64,000 nt of DNA, taken from assembly GCF_014831675.1 (NCBI RefSeq), contig NZ_VJXY01000003.1, positions 186,001-250,000 on the forward strand, in the 5' to 3' direction. The notes beneath the pieces are model-generated. The model saw only the letters and a program-made list of their open reading frames with translations. It searched no databases and was not told the DNA's origin. The stretch is from Komarekiella delphini-convector SJRDD-AB1. GTDB taxonomy: Bacteria > Cyanobacteriota > Cyanobacteriia > Cyanobacteriales > Nostocaceae. The translations under genes and the position numbers were made by a program. Within the stretch, counting starts at the first letter, position 1, and each line of letters starts with the position of its first letter. Below, piece by piece: positions 8,577-17,614 of this stretch.

Positions 8577-9172
8577 TGACTAAAAATAGCATGAATTCAA
8601 TGAATTCTAGGTTAAGCGATCGCATAGCGAGTAATATGCTTGGTTCATCCCGTTTGTCGGGGATGATGAGTAAAACAGACTATCGGATTTGGGCAAGTAT
8701 ACTCAGTTTATTGCTTTGGGCAATAGTTGGCATCACAGCGTATGTGGGTTTTACTCCAACAGCTTTGGCACTTGAATATAATAAAGAAATTTTGGTTGAG
8801 GCTGATTTCTCAGGACGTGATTTAACAGACTCTAGCTTTACCAAAGCTAATCTCCGCCAGAGCAACTTCAGTCACACCAATTTACGCGGTGTCAGTTTCT
8901 TTGCCGCAAATTTGGAGTCGGCAAATTTAGAAGCAGCTGATCTGACAAATGCTACTCTAGACTCGGCTCGCCTAATCAAAGCAAATTTGACAAATGCGGT
9001 GTTAGAGGGTGCATTTGCTGCTAACGCCAAGTTTGATGGTGCGATGATTGAGGGAGCAGATTTTACCGATGTGCTGCTACGTCAGGATGAGCAAAAAAAG
9101 TTGTGCCAGTTTGCCCAAGGCACTAATCCTACTACAGGACGAGACACGCGTGAGACGTTGTTTTGCCCATAA
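8558..9172 (+). CDS. pentapeptide-repeat protein, probably exported to thylakoid lumen/periplasm
   Basis: 204 residues as drawn. A hydrophobic segment at about residues 46-66 (ILSLLLWAIVGITAYVGF) is followed by APTALA-type cleavage context (TPTALALE), consistent with an export signal. The rest is about 13 pentapeptide repeats (A-N/D-L-x-x: NLRQSNFSHTNLRGVSFFAA), forming a right-handed quadrilateral beta helix, and a short C-terminal cap with two cysteines. Similar proteins are found in the thylakoid lumen of cyanobacteria and plants; molecular function is unknown. The true start may be internal: ATGs at 8591, 8636 and 8663 would all keep the signal, and the 8558 start overlaps the divergent gene. 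Confidence 0.75.
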   Translation: MEEGSPLTKNSMNSMNSRLSDRIASNMLGSSRLSGMMSKTDYRIWASILSLLLWAIVGITAYVGFTPTALALEYNKEILVEADFSGRDLTDSSFTKANLRQSNFSHTNLRGVSFFAANLESANLEAADLTNATLDSARLIKANLTNAVLEGAFAANAKFDGAMIEGADFTDVLLRQDEQKKLCQFAQGTNPTTGRDTRETLFCP

Positions 9173-9393
9173 GAAGTGATAAATCATGGAGAGGTGTAAT
9201 ATTGCTCGCAGTTAACCCCACTTCTCCACAATTTGCTTTGATTGGGTTATGTGTGTAAAGAATTACCTACTTGGATTCACATACTTTTGGCGCTATTGGC
9301 AGCTTGTTTAAGTCGCGCTGGAAAGAGAGATGAGATTAAAAACGCAAAGTAGCGCAAAGGTTTCTTTGGGTTTAAAAAATTGAGCGTTAAAAC

Positions 9394-9594
9394 AAAGGAT
9401 TTATTGCGATCGCTGCTTTAATTTTTGGTAGGTGGCATACTAATATAAACCTAGGTGTAAATATCCCTGATCAATTTCTAGTGATGCTACCCTATGCGAT
9501 CGCAATTTTGCTATTAGTGGAATTAGCGGGTAAATTCACAACCCCAACGGTCTTAAGTGTTGCCTATTTTTCAAGAAATTGCGATCGTCGTTAG
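9394..9594 (+). pseudogene. remnant of a sugar/nucleoside-type ABC transporter permease
   Basis: An open stretch without start codon reads KGFIAIAALIFGRWH, then GVNIPDQFLVMLPYAIAI, then a hydrophobic end and a stop at 9592-9594. These blocks match the C-terminal part of BMP-linked (YufQ/NupQ-like) ABC permeases. In intact proteins a segment of some 25-30 residues normally separates the FGRW block from the GVNIP block; it is missing here. Nothing upstream (9173-9390) continues the gene. I infer an internally deleted fossil. The rest of 9173-9850 shows no gene. Confidence 0.6.
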
Positions 9595-9850
9595 TCAATA
9601 TTCGCAGATTTACGCGTCTACTATGCTACTATTTGCTTGATGTTATTACTAGCTTGTTATGTTCTTCCTTGAAGTTCAGCGCAGACGGACAACCTAGTGA
9701 GTTACACACGAGCCTATTAATTTCAAGCCGTAGTTAGCCGGCTGAAAAAGCCTCGGATATCCGCCTAAATACTTACCAAAATAAAACTCTTGGGTATTTC
9801 CTAATGGGTAAAGTCTTGATGCTTAGCCTTTTTTGGACAGCGACTAATCT

Positions 9851-10246
9851 ATGAATGGACAGCCTTTAATTTTGGTTGTAGAAAAAAATCTACATGATTT
9901 AGAACTGCTTAATTCTCACCTAGGAATATTAGATTTTTCATGCATTTGTACCAAACAAGGGGTGAGGGCTGTAATATTGGCACAAAATTATCAACCAGAT
10001 TTAATTCTGCTAGATATGATGCTGTCTGATTTGAGTGCAAACCAAGTTATTAATTACCTCAAACACACTCCAAAAACTGCTACTATTCCAATCATTGCAG
10101 TGAAACCCTTAGTAAGGGTACAAGAGTACCCTTGTAAGATGATCGTCGGCTCTGATGATTGCATTACCAAACCCTATAATTTTAATCAATTAGAAGTGGT
10201 TATTCGCCGTAATCTCAGTCAGATAAGTTTCTTACATTCGACTTAG
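9851..10246 (+). CDS. stand-alone response-regulator receiver protein
   Basis: 131 residues, a single CheY-like receiver domain: phospho-acceptor Asp in LILLDMMLSD at about residue 55 and the conserved Lys in CITKPYNFNQLE at about residue 108. The acidic pair that normally binds Mg2+ near the N-terminus (DD or ED) is reduced to VVEKN, with only the Glu kept, so phosphorylation chemistry may be altered. There is no output domain. It is convergent with the DUF2294 gene and overlaps it by 32 bp. No histidine kinase is nearby. Confidence 0.8.
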   Translation: MNGQPLILVVEKNLHDLELLNSHLGILDFSCICTKQGVRAVILAQNYQPDLILLDMMLSDLSANQVINYLKHTPKTATIPIIAVKPLVRVQEYPCKMIVGSDDCITKPYNFNQLEVVIRRNLSQISFLHST

Positions 10247-10619
10247 GAATAGATTCAGGATTACGAACTTCAGGCAACTGATTTAAGATTATAATAATTC
10301 CAGTACGACCTGTTGCCAAATTTGTGTTTGTCATCAGGTCGATCACAGGTTGACTAATAATTTGCTCAATCAAAGCTTTTAATTGTGGTTTAATTATTTT
10401 GTCTAAATATAATCGAATTTGTTCAGCTAGGCTATCATAACCTCCATTCAACAGAGTTTTCTCAGCTTGGGTTACAGAGTTTTCTAAAGAAATTACGATT
10501 TCAGTATCAAAAAAATGGCAAATGATTTGACTAGGACGTTGACCCAGTTTTTCATGATATAAATTTCTGATCTGCTGTGATATTTCTCTTTCTAGTTGTC
10601 CAATAGTAGGTTGTATCAT
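10215..10619 (-). CDS. DUF2294 domain protein
   Basis: 134 residues. The sequence pattern fits DUF2294: an N-terminal helix (QLEREISQQIRNLYHEKLG), a strand pair around a conserved GxxPxxI (GQRPSQIICHF), the TQAEKTLLNGG helix and a C-terminal stretch with TGRTGIIIILNQ. The function of this family is unknown. The C-terminal 11 codons overlap the convergent receiver gene. The protein is cytoplasmic by appearance, with no signal peptide or membrane segment. Confidence 0.7.
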   Translation of the reverse strand: MIQPTIGQLEREISQQIRNLYHEKLGQRPSQIICHFFDTEIVISLENSVTQAEKTLLNGGYDSLAEQIRLYLDKIIKPQLKALIEQIISQPVIDLMTNTNLATGRTGIIIILNQLPEVRNPESIPKSNVRNLSD

Positions 10620-10950
10620 TATCGATTACAATGCAAAATTCCAGTTTTTAGTAGTGAAATAGGAGTTTTGAATCTTCTAATGTCTAGTAGAATGGTTTGA
10701 GGATATTATTACTATTGAATATTAAGTTTGCGTTTCAATGCAATGTATTCGCTATAGATTTTACTCAAGACCTTAAAGATTTAATGATGCCTGTATGTCA
10801 GGTTAGTTACTTCGCTGATAGTCTTTGGCTTTGAAATAATTGAATCAATAATTTGTTATTTGTCTTTTGATTTACTCAACGAGTATATCCCTCGTCAGTC
10901 AGCAGGAAGACGAAAGGAAAAATCAGTTTATTCTCTATACTCCTGTCAGT
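10620..10950. other. AT-rich spacer, nothing recognised
   Basis: 331 bases between the DUF2294 gene (start at 10619) and the end of upp. No coding frame, tandem repeat or strong terminator was seen. Confidence 0.5.
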
Positions 10951-11586
10951 TTATTTTGTACCAAACAAGCGATCGCCTGCATCTCCTAAACCGGGAATAA
11001 TGTAGCCGTGTTCATCCAAATGGTTATCAATAGCAGCCGTATATAAGGGCACATCTGGGTGCATCTTACAGAAATGCTCAATACCTTCTGGTGCAGCGAG
11101 CAAGCAGACAAACTTAATTGATAAGGGATTAGTTGATTTGAGCCGTTCTACAGCGGCTACAGCTGAATTACCAGTTGCCAACATCGGGTCTACCACGAAC
11201 ATATCCCGTTTGTCAACATCGTGAGGAACTTTGAAATAATACTCAACAGGAATCAGAGTTTTCGGATCGCGGTATAGACCAATATGTCCTACCCGTGCTG
11301 ATGGAATCAACTCCAGCATCCCATCCAAAATTCCTTGTCCTGCACGCATCACCGAAACTAGCACCAACTTTTTATCAGTGGCAAGCACTGGCGCATCCAT
11401 CGGGGCTAGTGGTGTTTTAATCTGTTCATATTTCAGTGGTAAATCCCGCGTTACTTCGTAAGCCAACAGCAGACTAATTTCTTTGAGGAGAGTACGAAAT
11501 TTTGTCGTGCTGGTTTCATCTCTACGCATCAGCGTGAGTTTGTGCTGAATCAATGGATGTTCAATTAGCGTTACTTGATTGTGCAT
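10951..11586 (-). CDS. upp: uracil phosphoribosyltransferase
   Basis: 211 residues. It converts uracil and PRPP to UMP. Diagnostic blocks are [21 protein letters not shown], the PRPP loop [20 protein letters not shown] and the uracil-binding C-terminus [19 protein letters not shown]. It is the last gene of a minus-strand unit with the URC4-like (11646-12875) and URC1-like (13028-14287) genes. In yeast, uracil phosphoribosyltransferase supplies the first step of the URC pathway (URC6/FUR1), so here upp may act in uracil catabolism as well as salvage. A 13-bp stem hairpin separates it from the URC4-like gene. Confidence 0.93.
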   Translation of the reverse strand: MHNQVTLIEHPLIQHKLTLMRRDETSTTKFRTLLKEISLLLAYEVTRDLPLKYEQIKTPLAPMDAPVLATDKKLVLVSVMRAGQGILDGMLELIPSARVGHIGLYRDPKTLIPVEYYFKVPHDVDKRDMFVVDPMLATGNSAVAAVERLKSTNPLSIKFVCLLAAPEGIEHFCKMHPDVPLYTAAIDNHLDEHGYIIPGLGDAGDRLFGTK

Positions 11587-11599
11587 ATTTTAGTTATTT

Positions 11600-11636
11600 G
11601 TCGTTTGTCATTAGTAGTTATCAAATGACAAACGAC
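11600..11636 (-). repeat. hairpin between urc4-like gene and upp
   Basis: GTCGTTTGTCATT (11600-11612) pairs perfectly with AATGACAAACGAC (11624-11636). It is built from the aatgacaaatgac motif that is dispersed through the window. It could act as an mRNA processing or stabilising hairpin in the urc-upp unit. Confidence 0.5.
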
Positions 11637-11645
11637 TAATGACAG

Positions 11646-12875
11646 TTAGAATACAGTGCCATCACTTTCGATTTGGATAGGGGATTGACCATCCGTTCTG
11701 AGTTCAGCTGCAATTTTGCGCCCTGCTGTCCAGGTTCCCCCTTGCAGAATTTTAACTAGTGGTAGTTCTGTGGTACTCAGACCCAACTTTTCGCGTACTG
11801 TAGCAGCGATTAGATCCAGTAAAATCACGGTGATGGCACGCCATTCAACTATAACTTCTGACGCTACCGAGTGGGATAAACGCAAAATATCTGAATGTTT
11901 GACACTGATTAGTCCCAAGTCAAGACATAATCCCCCATTGCGATACTCTGGTAGTCCAGTGAGGATATCTAAACCAGTAATTGCCAAACCGAGTTCCTGT
12001 AGTGGTTCCAACAAAGAATATGTTAGCCATTGGGACAGTTTGTGAAAGGGAACTAAACCATCATCTGCAACCTCTGGATGTTGCCAAACATCACCGAGAT
12101 TAACCCCAGCAACTTCTAATCTTCCAGGCCAGATATCACTCAGTCCTTCCAGAACAGCATTGAAAACAGTTGTAGCTGCTAACTGCCCGTTTTGAGATTG
12201 ATCTAAAAGATAATTTACTAAATTCCCTGGACGAGGGTTGTCATTGCCAAACAAATGGGGTGAAGAGAGTAAAACTTGACCTAATTTTTGTAATAATTTC
12301 CACCGCCCAGAAATTCCCACCAGCGGGTTTTCTGCATTTACCTGAAACCCAGTTGCTAGTTCCGCTTCTGTGAATGCTTGTAATCTTTGAGCATCCACTT
12401 GCAATAACTTCTCACGAGAAAAAGCCCCTTGACAAAACATCCAAAAACTGGCTACAGCTAACCCTTCCGATCGCCCCAAACTTAACCCAGTTTCCGGCTC
12501 ATAATAATACCAATTATTTCCCGCACCTGCATCTAACAATACACTGACAATTGCCAAATCAAACTTAGCAGCAGCTTTAGCCAGAGGCGTTAGTTCTGCT
12601 AACTGACTATCCAACTGGGCTAATCGCGGCACATTCCCAGCCTCAAAATGTCGCCAACGACTATGAAACGGAATTTGTAAATCAGGGTATTCGCAGCGCA
12701 TTACCTCAATCACATAATCTGCTACCCGTCCCAACTGCGTTAAATCACAACTAAAATGCCGCGACTCTCCCGCATTTACCAGTGTAAACAGTTGCTTACA
12801 ACGCCCCCGAATCGCATCTGGCGAACGAAGATATGCAATCAATTCTCTCTGCGCCTCTGCGGTTTGTATTTCCAC
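11646..12875 (-). CDS. URC4/urg3-like protein (DUF1688), uracil catabolism
   Basis: 409 residues, matching the DUF1688/URC4 family along its length: N-terminal AYLRSPDAIRGRCKQLF, the HFSCDLTQLGRVADYV block, FHSRWRHFEAG, and LGLISVKHSDILRLSHSVAS towards the C-terminus. URC4 is required for uracil breakdown by the URC pathway in yeast, but its reaction has not been firmly assigned. The context is decisive: a URC1-like GTP cyclohydrolase II relative lies upstream and upp downstream, all on the same strand. ATG at 12875 is the natural start. It has no membrane segments and is presumably cytoplasmic. Confidence 0.85.
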   Translation of the reverse strand: MEIQTAEAQRELIAYLRSPDAIRGRCKQLFTLVNAGESRHFSCDLTQLGRVADYVIEVMRCEYPDLQIPFHSRWRHFEAGNVPRLAQLDSQLAELTPLAKAAAKFDLAIVSVLLDAGAGNNWYYYEPETGLSLGRSEGLAVASFWMFCQGAFSREKLLQVDAQRLQAFTEAELATGFQVNAENPLVGISGRWKLLQKLGQVLLSSPHLFGNDNPRPGNLVNYLLDQSQNGQLAATTVFNAVLEGLSDIWPGRLEVAGVNLGDVWQHPEVADDGLVPFHKLSQWLTYSLLEPLQELGLAITGLDILTGLPEYRNGGLCLDLGLISVKHSDILRLSHSVASEVIVEWRAITVILLDLIAATVREKLGLSTTELPLVKILQGGTWTAGRKIAAELRTDGQSPIQIESDGTVF

Positions 12876-12914
12876 TTTACAACTCTTGACCCCAATAAAA
12901 ACTCGCTTCGCTCC

Positions 12915-12945
12915 AATTAAAAATTAAAAATTAAAAATTAAAAAA
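12915..12945. repeat. heptamer short tandem repeat (STRR)
   Basis: About four copies of the 7-base unit attaaaa. Heptamer tandem repeats are typical of heterocystous cyanobacteria. A C-rich dispersed repeat (ctccccctgctccccttgcc) follows at about 12990-13025. Confidence 0.7.
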
Positions 12946-13027
12946 AGGTCAAGAGTCAAGGGTCATTTGTCATTTGTCATTTATTATTCTCTCCCCCTGC
13001 TCCCCTTGCCCCCCTGCCCCCCGCTCC

Positions 13028-14287
13028 TCAATCTACCAAGTCTCGCCCCTTCACTTCAGCTAAACCACCAGTATCCAATACCTCCCCTGTCGTGTAATAT
13101 CCAGCAGCTTTCTTCGCCTCAATTTCTACCCGTGCATCTTGGGGAATCAAATCCTCTGGGATTGGAATTCGTTCTACAATTTCAATTCCCGCTTCAGTTA
13201 TGGCGTTATACTTCATATTACTCATCGACACCATGCGGTCAATGCGGGTAATACCCAGCCAATGCAACACATCTGGCATTAGTTCTTGGAAGCGCATATC
13301 TTCTACTCCCGCTACACATTCTGTACGAGCAAAGTAAGCATCAGCGCGATCGCCTCCTTCTTGACGCTTCCGGGCGTTGTAAACTAGGAATTTCGTCACC
13401 TCTCCTAAAGCCCGGCCTTCCTTGCGACAATAGACAATTACACCGACACCGCCTTCCTGTGCCGTTTGTACGCACACTTCAATTCCATGTACCAGATAAG
13501 GGCGACAGGTGCAAATATCCGAGCCAAATACGTCAGAACCGTTGCATTCATCATGTACGCGCACGGCTAGGGGTTTATTGGGATCGGCGATCGCAGCAAG
13601 ATCACCGATGATATAGACTGTAACGCCCCCAATTGGTGGCAAAAAGACTTCCAAATCTGATCGCGTTACCAGTTCTGGAAACATCCCCCCAGTTTGCTCA
13701 AATAAAGCGCGACGCAAATCTGCTTCTGTGATCCCAAAGCGTTTAGCGATTCCTGGTAAATACCAAACAGGTTCAATTGCAGCTTTAGTGACTACCAAAT
13801 CACCACCTGGCTTCATAATTTTGCCATCCACCTGTAAGCGCCCCTTATCTACGGCATGTTGCAGTTCGGGCATATTGATGTGAGCTTGAGTGATGGCGAT
13901 CGTTGGACGGATGTCATAGCCCTGTTGGCAATAGGATGCAAATACCTCAGATGCTATGGCTCCAAATGGGTCAATAGAGACGATCTTATCAGGATCAGCC
14001 CAGCTAGGATAGGGGCCGATCCGCTCTACCGGGGATGTATTCGTTAAATCCGCTCGGTGATCCGACTGCAAAGCGCCGCTAGCTACTGCTAAAGCACGAT
14101 AAACAGCATAACTGCCAGAGTGAGTGCCAATTACGTTACGATGTGCCTGTTTAGTCAGCGTTGCAATAATTGGGCCGCGTTGTATGGGGTCGGCTGCTCC
14201 CCAATTAATTGCGATCGGTTTGGGGCCAAAGCTACTAGGATGAGAAGTGAGAACAATATGCCTGGAAACGCTGTTTTGTTTTGGCAT
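13028..14287 (-). CDS. URC1-like GTP cyclohydrolase II family protein, uracil catabolism
   Basis: About 419 residues. The C-terminal half is a GTP cyclohydrolase II domain: RVHDECNGSDVFGSDICTCR provides the zinc cysteine cluster and VIVYCRKEGRALG the catalytic block. The N-terminal half is the extension typical of URC1 rather than of RibA. In yeast URC1 acts in uracil catabolism through uridine nucleotides. Here it is followed by urc4-like and upp, so I assign it to the same route rather than riboflavin synthesis. The frame is open to a GTG at 14329; ATG at 14287 (MPKQNSV) or 14293 is more likely. No strong ribosome binding site is visible. Synthesis of a GTP-derived cofactor is the alternative. 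Confidence 0.82.
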   Translation of the reverse strand: MPKQNSVSRHIVLTSHPSSFGPKPIAINWGAADPIQRGPIIATLTKQAHRNVIGTHSGSYAVYRALAVASGALQSDHRADLTNTSPVERIGPYPSWADPDKIVSIDPFGAIASEVFASYCQQGYDIRPTIAITQAHINMPELQHAVDKGRLQVDGKIMKPGGDLVVTKAAIEPVWYLPGIAKRFGITEADLRRALFEQTGGMFPELVTRSDLEVFLPPIGGVTVYIIGDLAAIADPNKPLAVRVHDECNGSDVFGSDICTCRPYLVHGIEVCVQTAQEGGVGVIVYCRKEGRALGEVTKFLVYNARKRQEGGDRADAYFARTECVAGVEDMRFQELMPDVLHWLGITRIDRMVSMSNMKYNAITEAGIEIVERIPIPEDLIPQDARVEIEAKKAAGYYTTGEVLDTGGLAEVKGRDLVD

Positions 14288-14574
14288 AATCATTTGTTTT
14301 TTACTATGTTTGTATGAACTATTTGTCACTAAGTATTTGTCAACTATCTATAGTCACTTTTTATTTTTAAAGTTTTGGTATCTTAGTAACGAGTCAGTTA
14401 TAACCTTAAATACTGAGTCAAGTATTAATAATATTGGTAAATATAAAAAATAGCACATCAATTACATTATTAGCAATTGTTGCAAGAGAATTTAAAGATG
14501 ACTTTAAAAATGACTTATGAGATATATTTTGTGAGAAAGTTGATAGTAAAGATAAATCACCCAACTTGAAATTC

Positions 14575-15045
14575 ATGGATTCTTTATCTATTAATTCCTT
14601 ACTTGAAGAGTTGAAAAACCCCGATGTCATAGTCCGCGAGCAGGCAACCAGAAAACTTTGGCGGATCTGGTTTCAGCAAAAGGGAATATATGGGCTAGAA
14701 CGGATCGACCACAGTCAAAAATTACTAGATGCAGGGGAGATTACTGAAGCTGAAGCGACTCTGACAGAGCTAATTAAAGACCAGCCCGATTTTGCCGAAG
14801 CCTGGAATAGACGGGCTTTTCTCTATTACAGCATTGCTAATTATCGAAAATCCCTCTTGGATTGTCAGAAAGCTGTGCAGTTAAATTCCATACATTTTGG
14901 TGCGCTTCACGGCATGGGCTTGTGTTATGCGGCGCTAGGAGATTATGGTAAAGCTATCCAAGCTTTTCAACGCGCTTTAGAAATTCAGCCCTATTCACTA
15001 GTGAATCAAAAGTTGATTCTAGAATGTACATTTAGAATCAGCTAA
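14575..15045 (+). CDS. small TPR-repeat protein
   Basis: 156 residues from ATG at 14575 (the TTG at 14566 adds three residues). The N-terminus (SLLEELKNPDVIVREQATRK) looks HEAT/ARM-like, and residues 48-150 hold about three TPR units (AWNRRAFLYYSIANYRKSLL, ALHGMGLCYAALGDYGKAI). It probably acts as a cytoplasmic interaction module; there is no signal peptide. It is divergent from the urc1-like gene and followed by the decayed substrate-binding protein gene. The partner is unknown. The 236 bp upstream are AT-rich with no motif identified. Confidence 0.75.
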   Translation: MDSLSINSLLEELKNPDVIVREQATRKLWRIWFQQKGIYGLERIDHSQKLLDAGEITEAEATLTELIKDQPDFAEAWNRRAFLYYSIANYRKSLLDCQKAVQLNSIHFGALHGMGLCYAALGDYGKAIQAFQRALEIQPYSLVNQKLILECTFRIS

Positions 15046-15078
15046 AACAGCAGATAGGAGAAAGCATTTTATTGTTTT

Positions 15079-15660
15079 ATGAATCTGTTACCACTCTTAT
15101 CAACAGCAATTCATCGCCTTAGCCGCCGCCATTTTATTCAATACAGTTCTGTCTGCATTAGTAGCAGCATCATGGCTACTTGTAGCAATGAGAACCAAGC
15201 GTTAACTACTAGTTCTTGACTGGATAAAGTTACATTTGGTACAAACTGCATAGTACAAGCTAAACACGACGGATTTGATCAGACTATTGCCACTGTTACT
15301 GACAAAGACCACGGTTTAGATATCACTACTAAAATGGGTGAACCTTAAGTTTACAGTGGTACTCAATTGTTGATGAGAGGTATGGTAGATTTCTTCATGA
15401 ATTATGGCATTGATGCAGTGAACGCCATAGCGCCAGAAATTCTCCAAATTACGGTGACAGCAATCTCCTAGAAATATCCCCAGTGTCTTATCGGCCATCC
15501 CAACACAGTAACTAAAACCTTTGCCGAATTCAAAGGCAAACTAATTTATATTTTTGCTGCTAACGCCAGCTATTGGTCTTTACAAATATCAAGAGGAAAA
15601 GAGCAACTCATGCGATCGCACAACCAGCAAAACAGAGATTTTAGGGCTACTAATAGCTCA
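15079..15660 (+). pseudogene. decayed ABC-transporter substrate-binding protein (NMT1/SsuA/TauA-like)
   Basis: One frame from ATG 15079 gives an export leader with RRHFIQY, then LDKVTFGTNCIVQAKHDGF, DKDHGLDITTKMGEP, GTQLLMRGMVDFFMNYGIDA, CLIGHPNTVTKTFAEFKGKL and ANASYW. These blocks, in this order, belong to nitrate/sulfonate/thiamine-precursor-type binding proteins. The frame is broken by TGA (15217), TAA (15346) and TAG (15469), and homology fades after about 15600, where the C-terminal half is missing. No permease or ATPase gene adjoins it. All stops are in a single frame, so decay is mainly by point mutation plus a 3' deletion. Confidence 0.8.
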
Positions 15661-15678
15661 CACTGTACCAGCTTCGGA

Positions 15679-16269
15679 TTAAGATGGGTAGTTTATTAAT
15701 CTTTGCTGCAAAACTTGTACAAAACCAATTGCAATCTGAATCAGAGGCCAACCTATTAAACAAATGAACGCGGCTTGACGAGTTTTAATATCTAAACCTT
15801 GGCGGACTGCTACAATTACCGCCAGCAAACTCCATACTGATAGTATCAACTCTATCGGTCGTCCCAGTAAAGGAATTAGAGTTAAGAAATTTAGCACTTG
15901 TGGGGCATAGGCAAAACCAATGGGATTAAGTAAATCTCCATAAGTAGGATCTATTGGCTTCAACCACTGCCCAATTTTCCAAATCGAGAACGTCCACAAA
16001 TAGTAACCTGCTACAATACTTAGGGCATCAATCAAAAGCGCTATTAGTAGTACAGGGGGTGTAGCACGATTAATTAACAAAATCACGGCACTTCCCAAAG
16101 CGTGAGAAAAGGCTGCCAAAATTACGATAGTTAAAGCTATTTGACGACTTTTTCGTTTATTACGAGTATTTTTATATAGGCTGGAATTAAGTGTTAAGGC
16201 GTTTTTAAGCGTCCTACAAACTCCCAGCTTTGCTTTTTTGTTACTGATGCGAACTTGCTTATCGCTCAC
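15679..16269 (-). CDS. Yip1-domain membrane protein
   Basis: 196 residues with about five hydrophobic segments from residue 42 onwards (ALTIVILAAFSHALGSAVIL, VLLIALLIDALSIVAGYYLW and others). The layout, with GxAxAPQVL between segments (GFAYAPQVLNFLTLIPLLG), is typical of bacterial Yip1-family proteins. A basic N-terminal tail of about 40 residues precedes the membrane part. Function unknown. It is divergent from the 16382 gene (112 bp apart). Confidence 0.65.
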   Translation of the reverse strand: MSDKQVRISNKKAKLGVCRTLKNALTLNSSLYKNTRNKRKSRQIALTIVILAAFSHALGSAVILLINRATPPVLLIALLIDALSIVAGYYLWTFSIWKIGQWLKPIDPTYGDLLNPIGFAYAPQVLNFLTLIPLLGRPIELILSVWSLLAVIVAVRQGLDIKTRQAAFICLIGWPLIQIAIGFVQVLQQRLINYPS

Positions 16270-16381
16270 GATGGATAAAAATAAGTGCGAGAATTTAGTT
16301 TATATAAAACACACTATAGGTGACATTTTAATCTTTCTTTAATAAGAGTTTGCTAATTGAAAATACACTTAATAAGCTGCA

Positions 16382-17419
16382 ATGCTTAAATTTATTGAGC
16401 GGCTACTAGTATGGCTACGAGGTGAAACCTTAAAGCTGCTATTGTTAGCAGGAATATTACTTCTTGTTTGGGGAACGCTATCACCTGTGGGAACATTAGT
16501 GTGGTGGCTGAGTCAAAGTGCCGATAGTTTGGGGTTGAACAGGAATCAAAACCGCAAGTTAGCATCTGGAGTAAACACCAAGCGGTACGCTGTAGGAAGT
16601 CGTACTAAGACTATCAAATCTACAAAAATTGATTGCTACGTTATTTATCTACCAGGAGTAGGAGATTTCTCTGCCAATGAGCAGACTCCCGGCGAGGAAT
16701 TTTTTCTCAAACATCTAATAGAACTTCATCCCAACTGTGTAGCGGTTTTGGATGTGTTCCCTTATTCTGCTGCTAACGAGAGTCTGGGAGGGCAAAGATT
16801 ACTGGCTCCCTTGTGGCGTGCTGCCAAGGATGCAGACGGTTGGTTCTCCAATGCAGATATTCTGATTAAAATTCGTAATCTTTGGCGATTTGCCATTTCT
16901 GCGGATGAACGCTACGGTTCTATCTATAATCTGGGTATTGCTAATGCAATCATTGATCGCATGAATGCTGCACATCCCATGCCGCCATCTCACAACCAAC
17001 CTCTCAAGCTAGTTTTAATTAGCACCAGCGGTGGAGCACAAGTTGCACTTGGAGCAGTTTCCTACCTTGAGCAGCGGCTTAATGCAAAGCTTTTTGTAGT
17101 TTCTGTTGGAGGTAGCTTCGATGGTAATACTGGTTTTGAGGCGGTTGACCAGATGTATCACCTCCAAGGTAGTCGAGATTGGGTCGAGGACATTACCCGC
17201 TTACTGTTTGCCTCGCGTTGGCCTTTGACGGTTGGCTCTCCCTTTAACCAAGCCCTTCGTGAAGGGCGTTACACTGTTCAAGTCAGCGGCCCTCACGCTC
17301 ACGATGGAGCAGAAGGCTATTTTGGTCAAGCATTTGTAGGAACGAGCAAAACCACCTACGTTCAATTAACGCTACAGAAAGTTAATCAGCTCCCTATTTG
17401 GTCTAACCAAAAAAAGTAA
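16382..17419 (+). CDS. membrane-anchored alpha/beta-hydrolase-like protein of unknown function
   Basis: 345 residues. An N-terminal transmembrane segment (about 18-43, LKLLLLAGILLLVWGTLSPV) is followed by a soluble domain with hydrolase-like features: IYLPGVGDFSANEQ (strand plus oxyanion-type loop) and LVLISTSGGAQVALGA, which resembles a nucleophile elbow but reads S-x-S-x-G rather than G-x-S-x-G. A histidine-rich stretch (GPHAHDGAEGYFG) near the C-terminus could supply the catalytic His. Catalysis is not proved by the sequence. It may be an envelope lipase or esterase relative. Confidence 0.6.
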   Translation: MLKFIERLLVWLRGETLKLLLLAGILLLVWGTLSPVGTLVWWLSQSADSLGLNRNQNRKLASGVNTKRYAVGSRTKTIKSTKIDCYVIYLPGVGDFSANEQTPGEEFFLKHLIELHPNCVAVLDVFPYSAANESLGGQRLLAPLWRAAKDADGWFSNADILIKIRNLWRFAISADERYGSIYNLGIANAIIDRMNAAHPMPPSHNQPLKLVLISTSGGAQVALGAVSYLEQRLNAKLFVVSVGGSFDGNTGFEAVDQMYHLQGSRDWVEDITRLLFASRWPLTVGSPFNQALREGRYTVQVSGPHAHDGAEGYFGQAFVGTSKTTYVQLTLQKVNQLPIWSNQKK

Positions 17420-17549
17420 TTCAATAACCCCTTAACAAAAATTAGGATGTGACATCTGCTCAACTGGTTAAAATTTCGTCAGAGTGGAGATAGAAGTTTT
17501 GGCATTGCTGATTAAGAATATGAGTTTTGTTTCGCATATAGACGCAAAA

Positions 17550-17608
17550 TTAAGCTCATCCCACCCATAAAAGGGGATGGGATAACACGAAAGACTGTTG
17601 ACTGTCAA
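17550..17608 (+). repeat. dispersed repeat, copy A (inverted partner at 28811-28881)
   Basis: Reads ttaagctcatcccaccc, a ggggatgggataac block, then acgaaagactgttgactgt. The reverse complement of 28811-28881 gives the same order of blocks with a few changes in the central loop. The two inverted copies flank the 17.7-28.5 kb gene block. Confidence 0.75.
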
Positions 17609-17614
17609 CGGCCT

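Noticed and set aside
13028-14287. Riboflavin-pathway GTP cyclohydrolase II (RibA)
   Set aside because: The N-terminal half is not a RibB or short RibA start, and the neighbours are URC4-like and upp, so the URC1-like call fits better.
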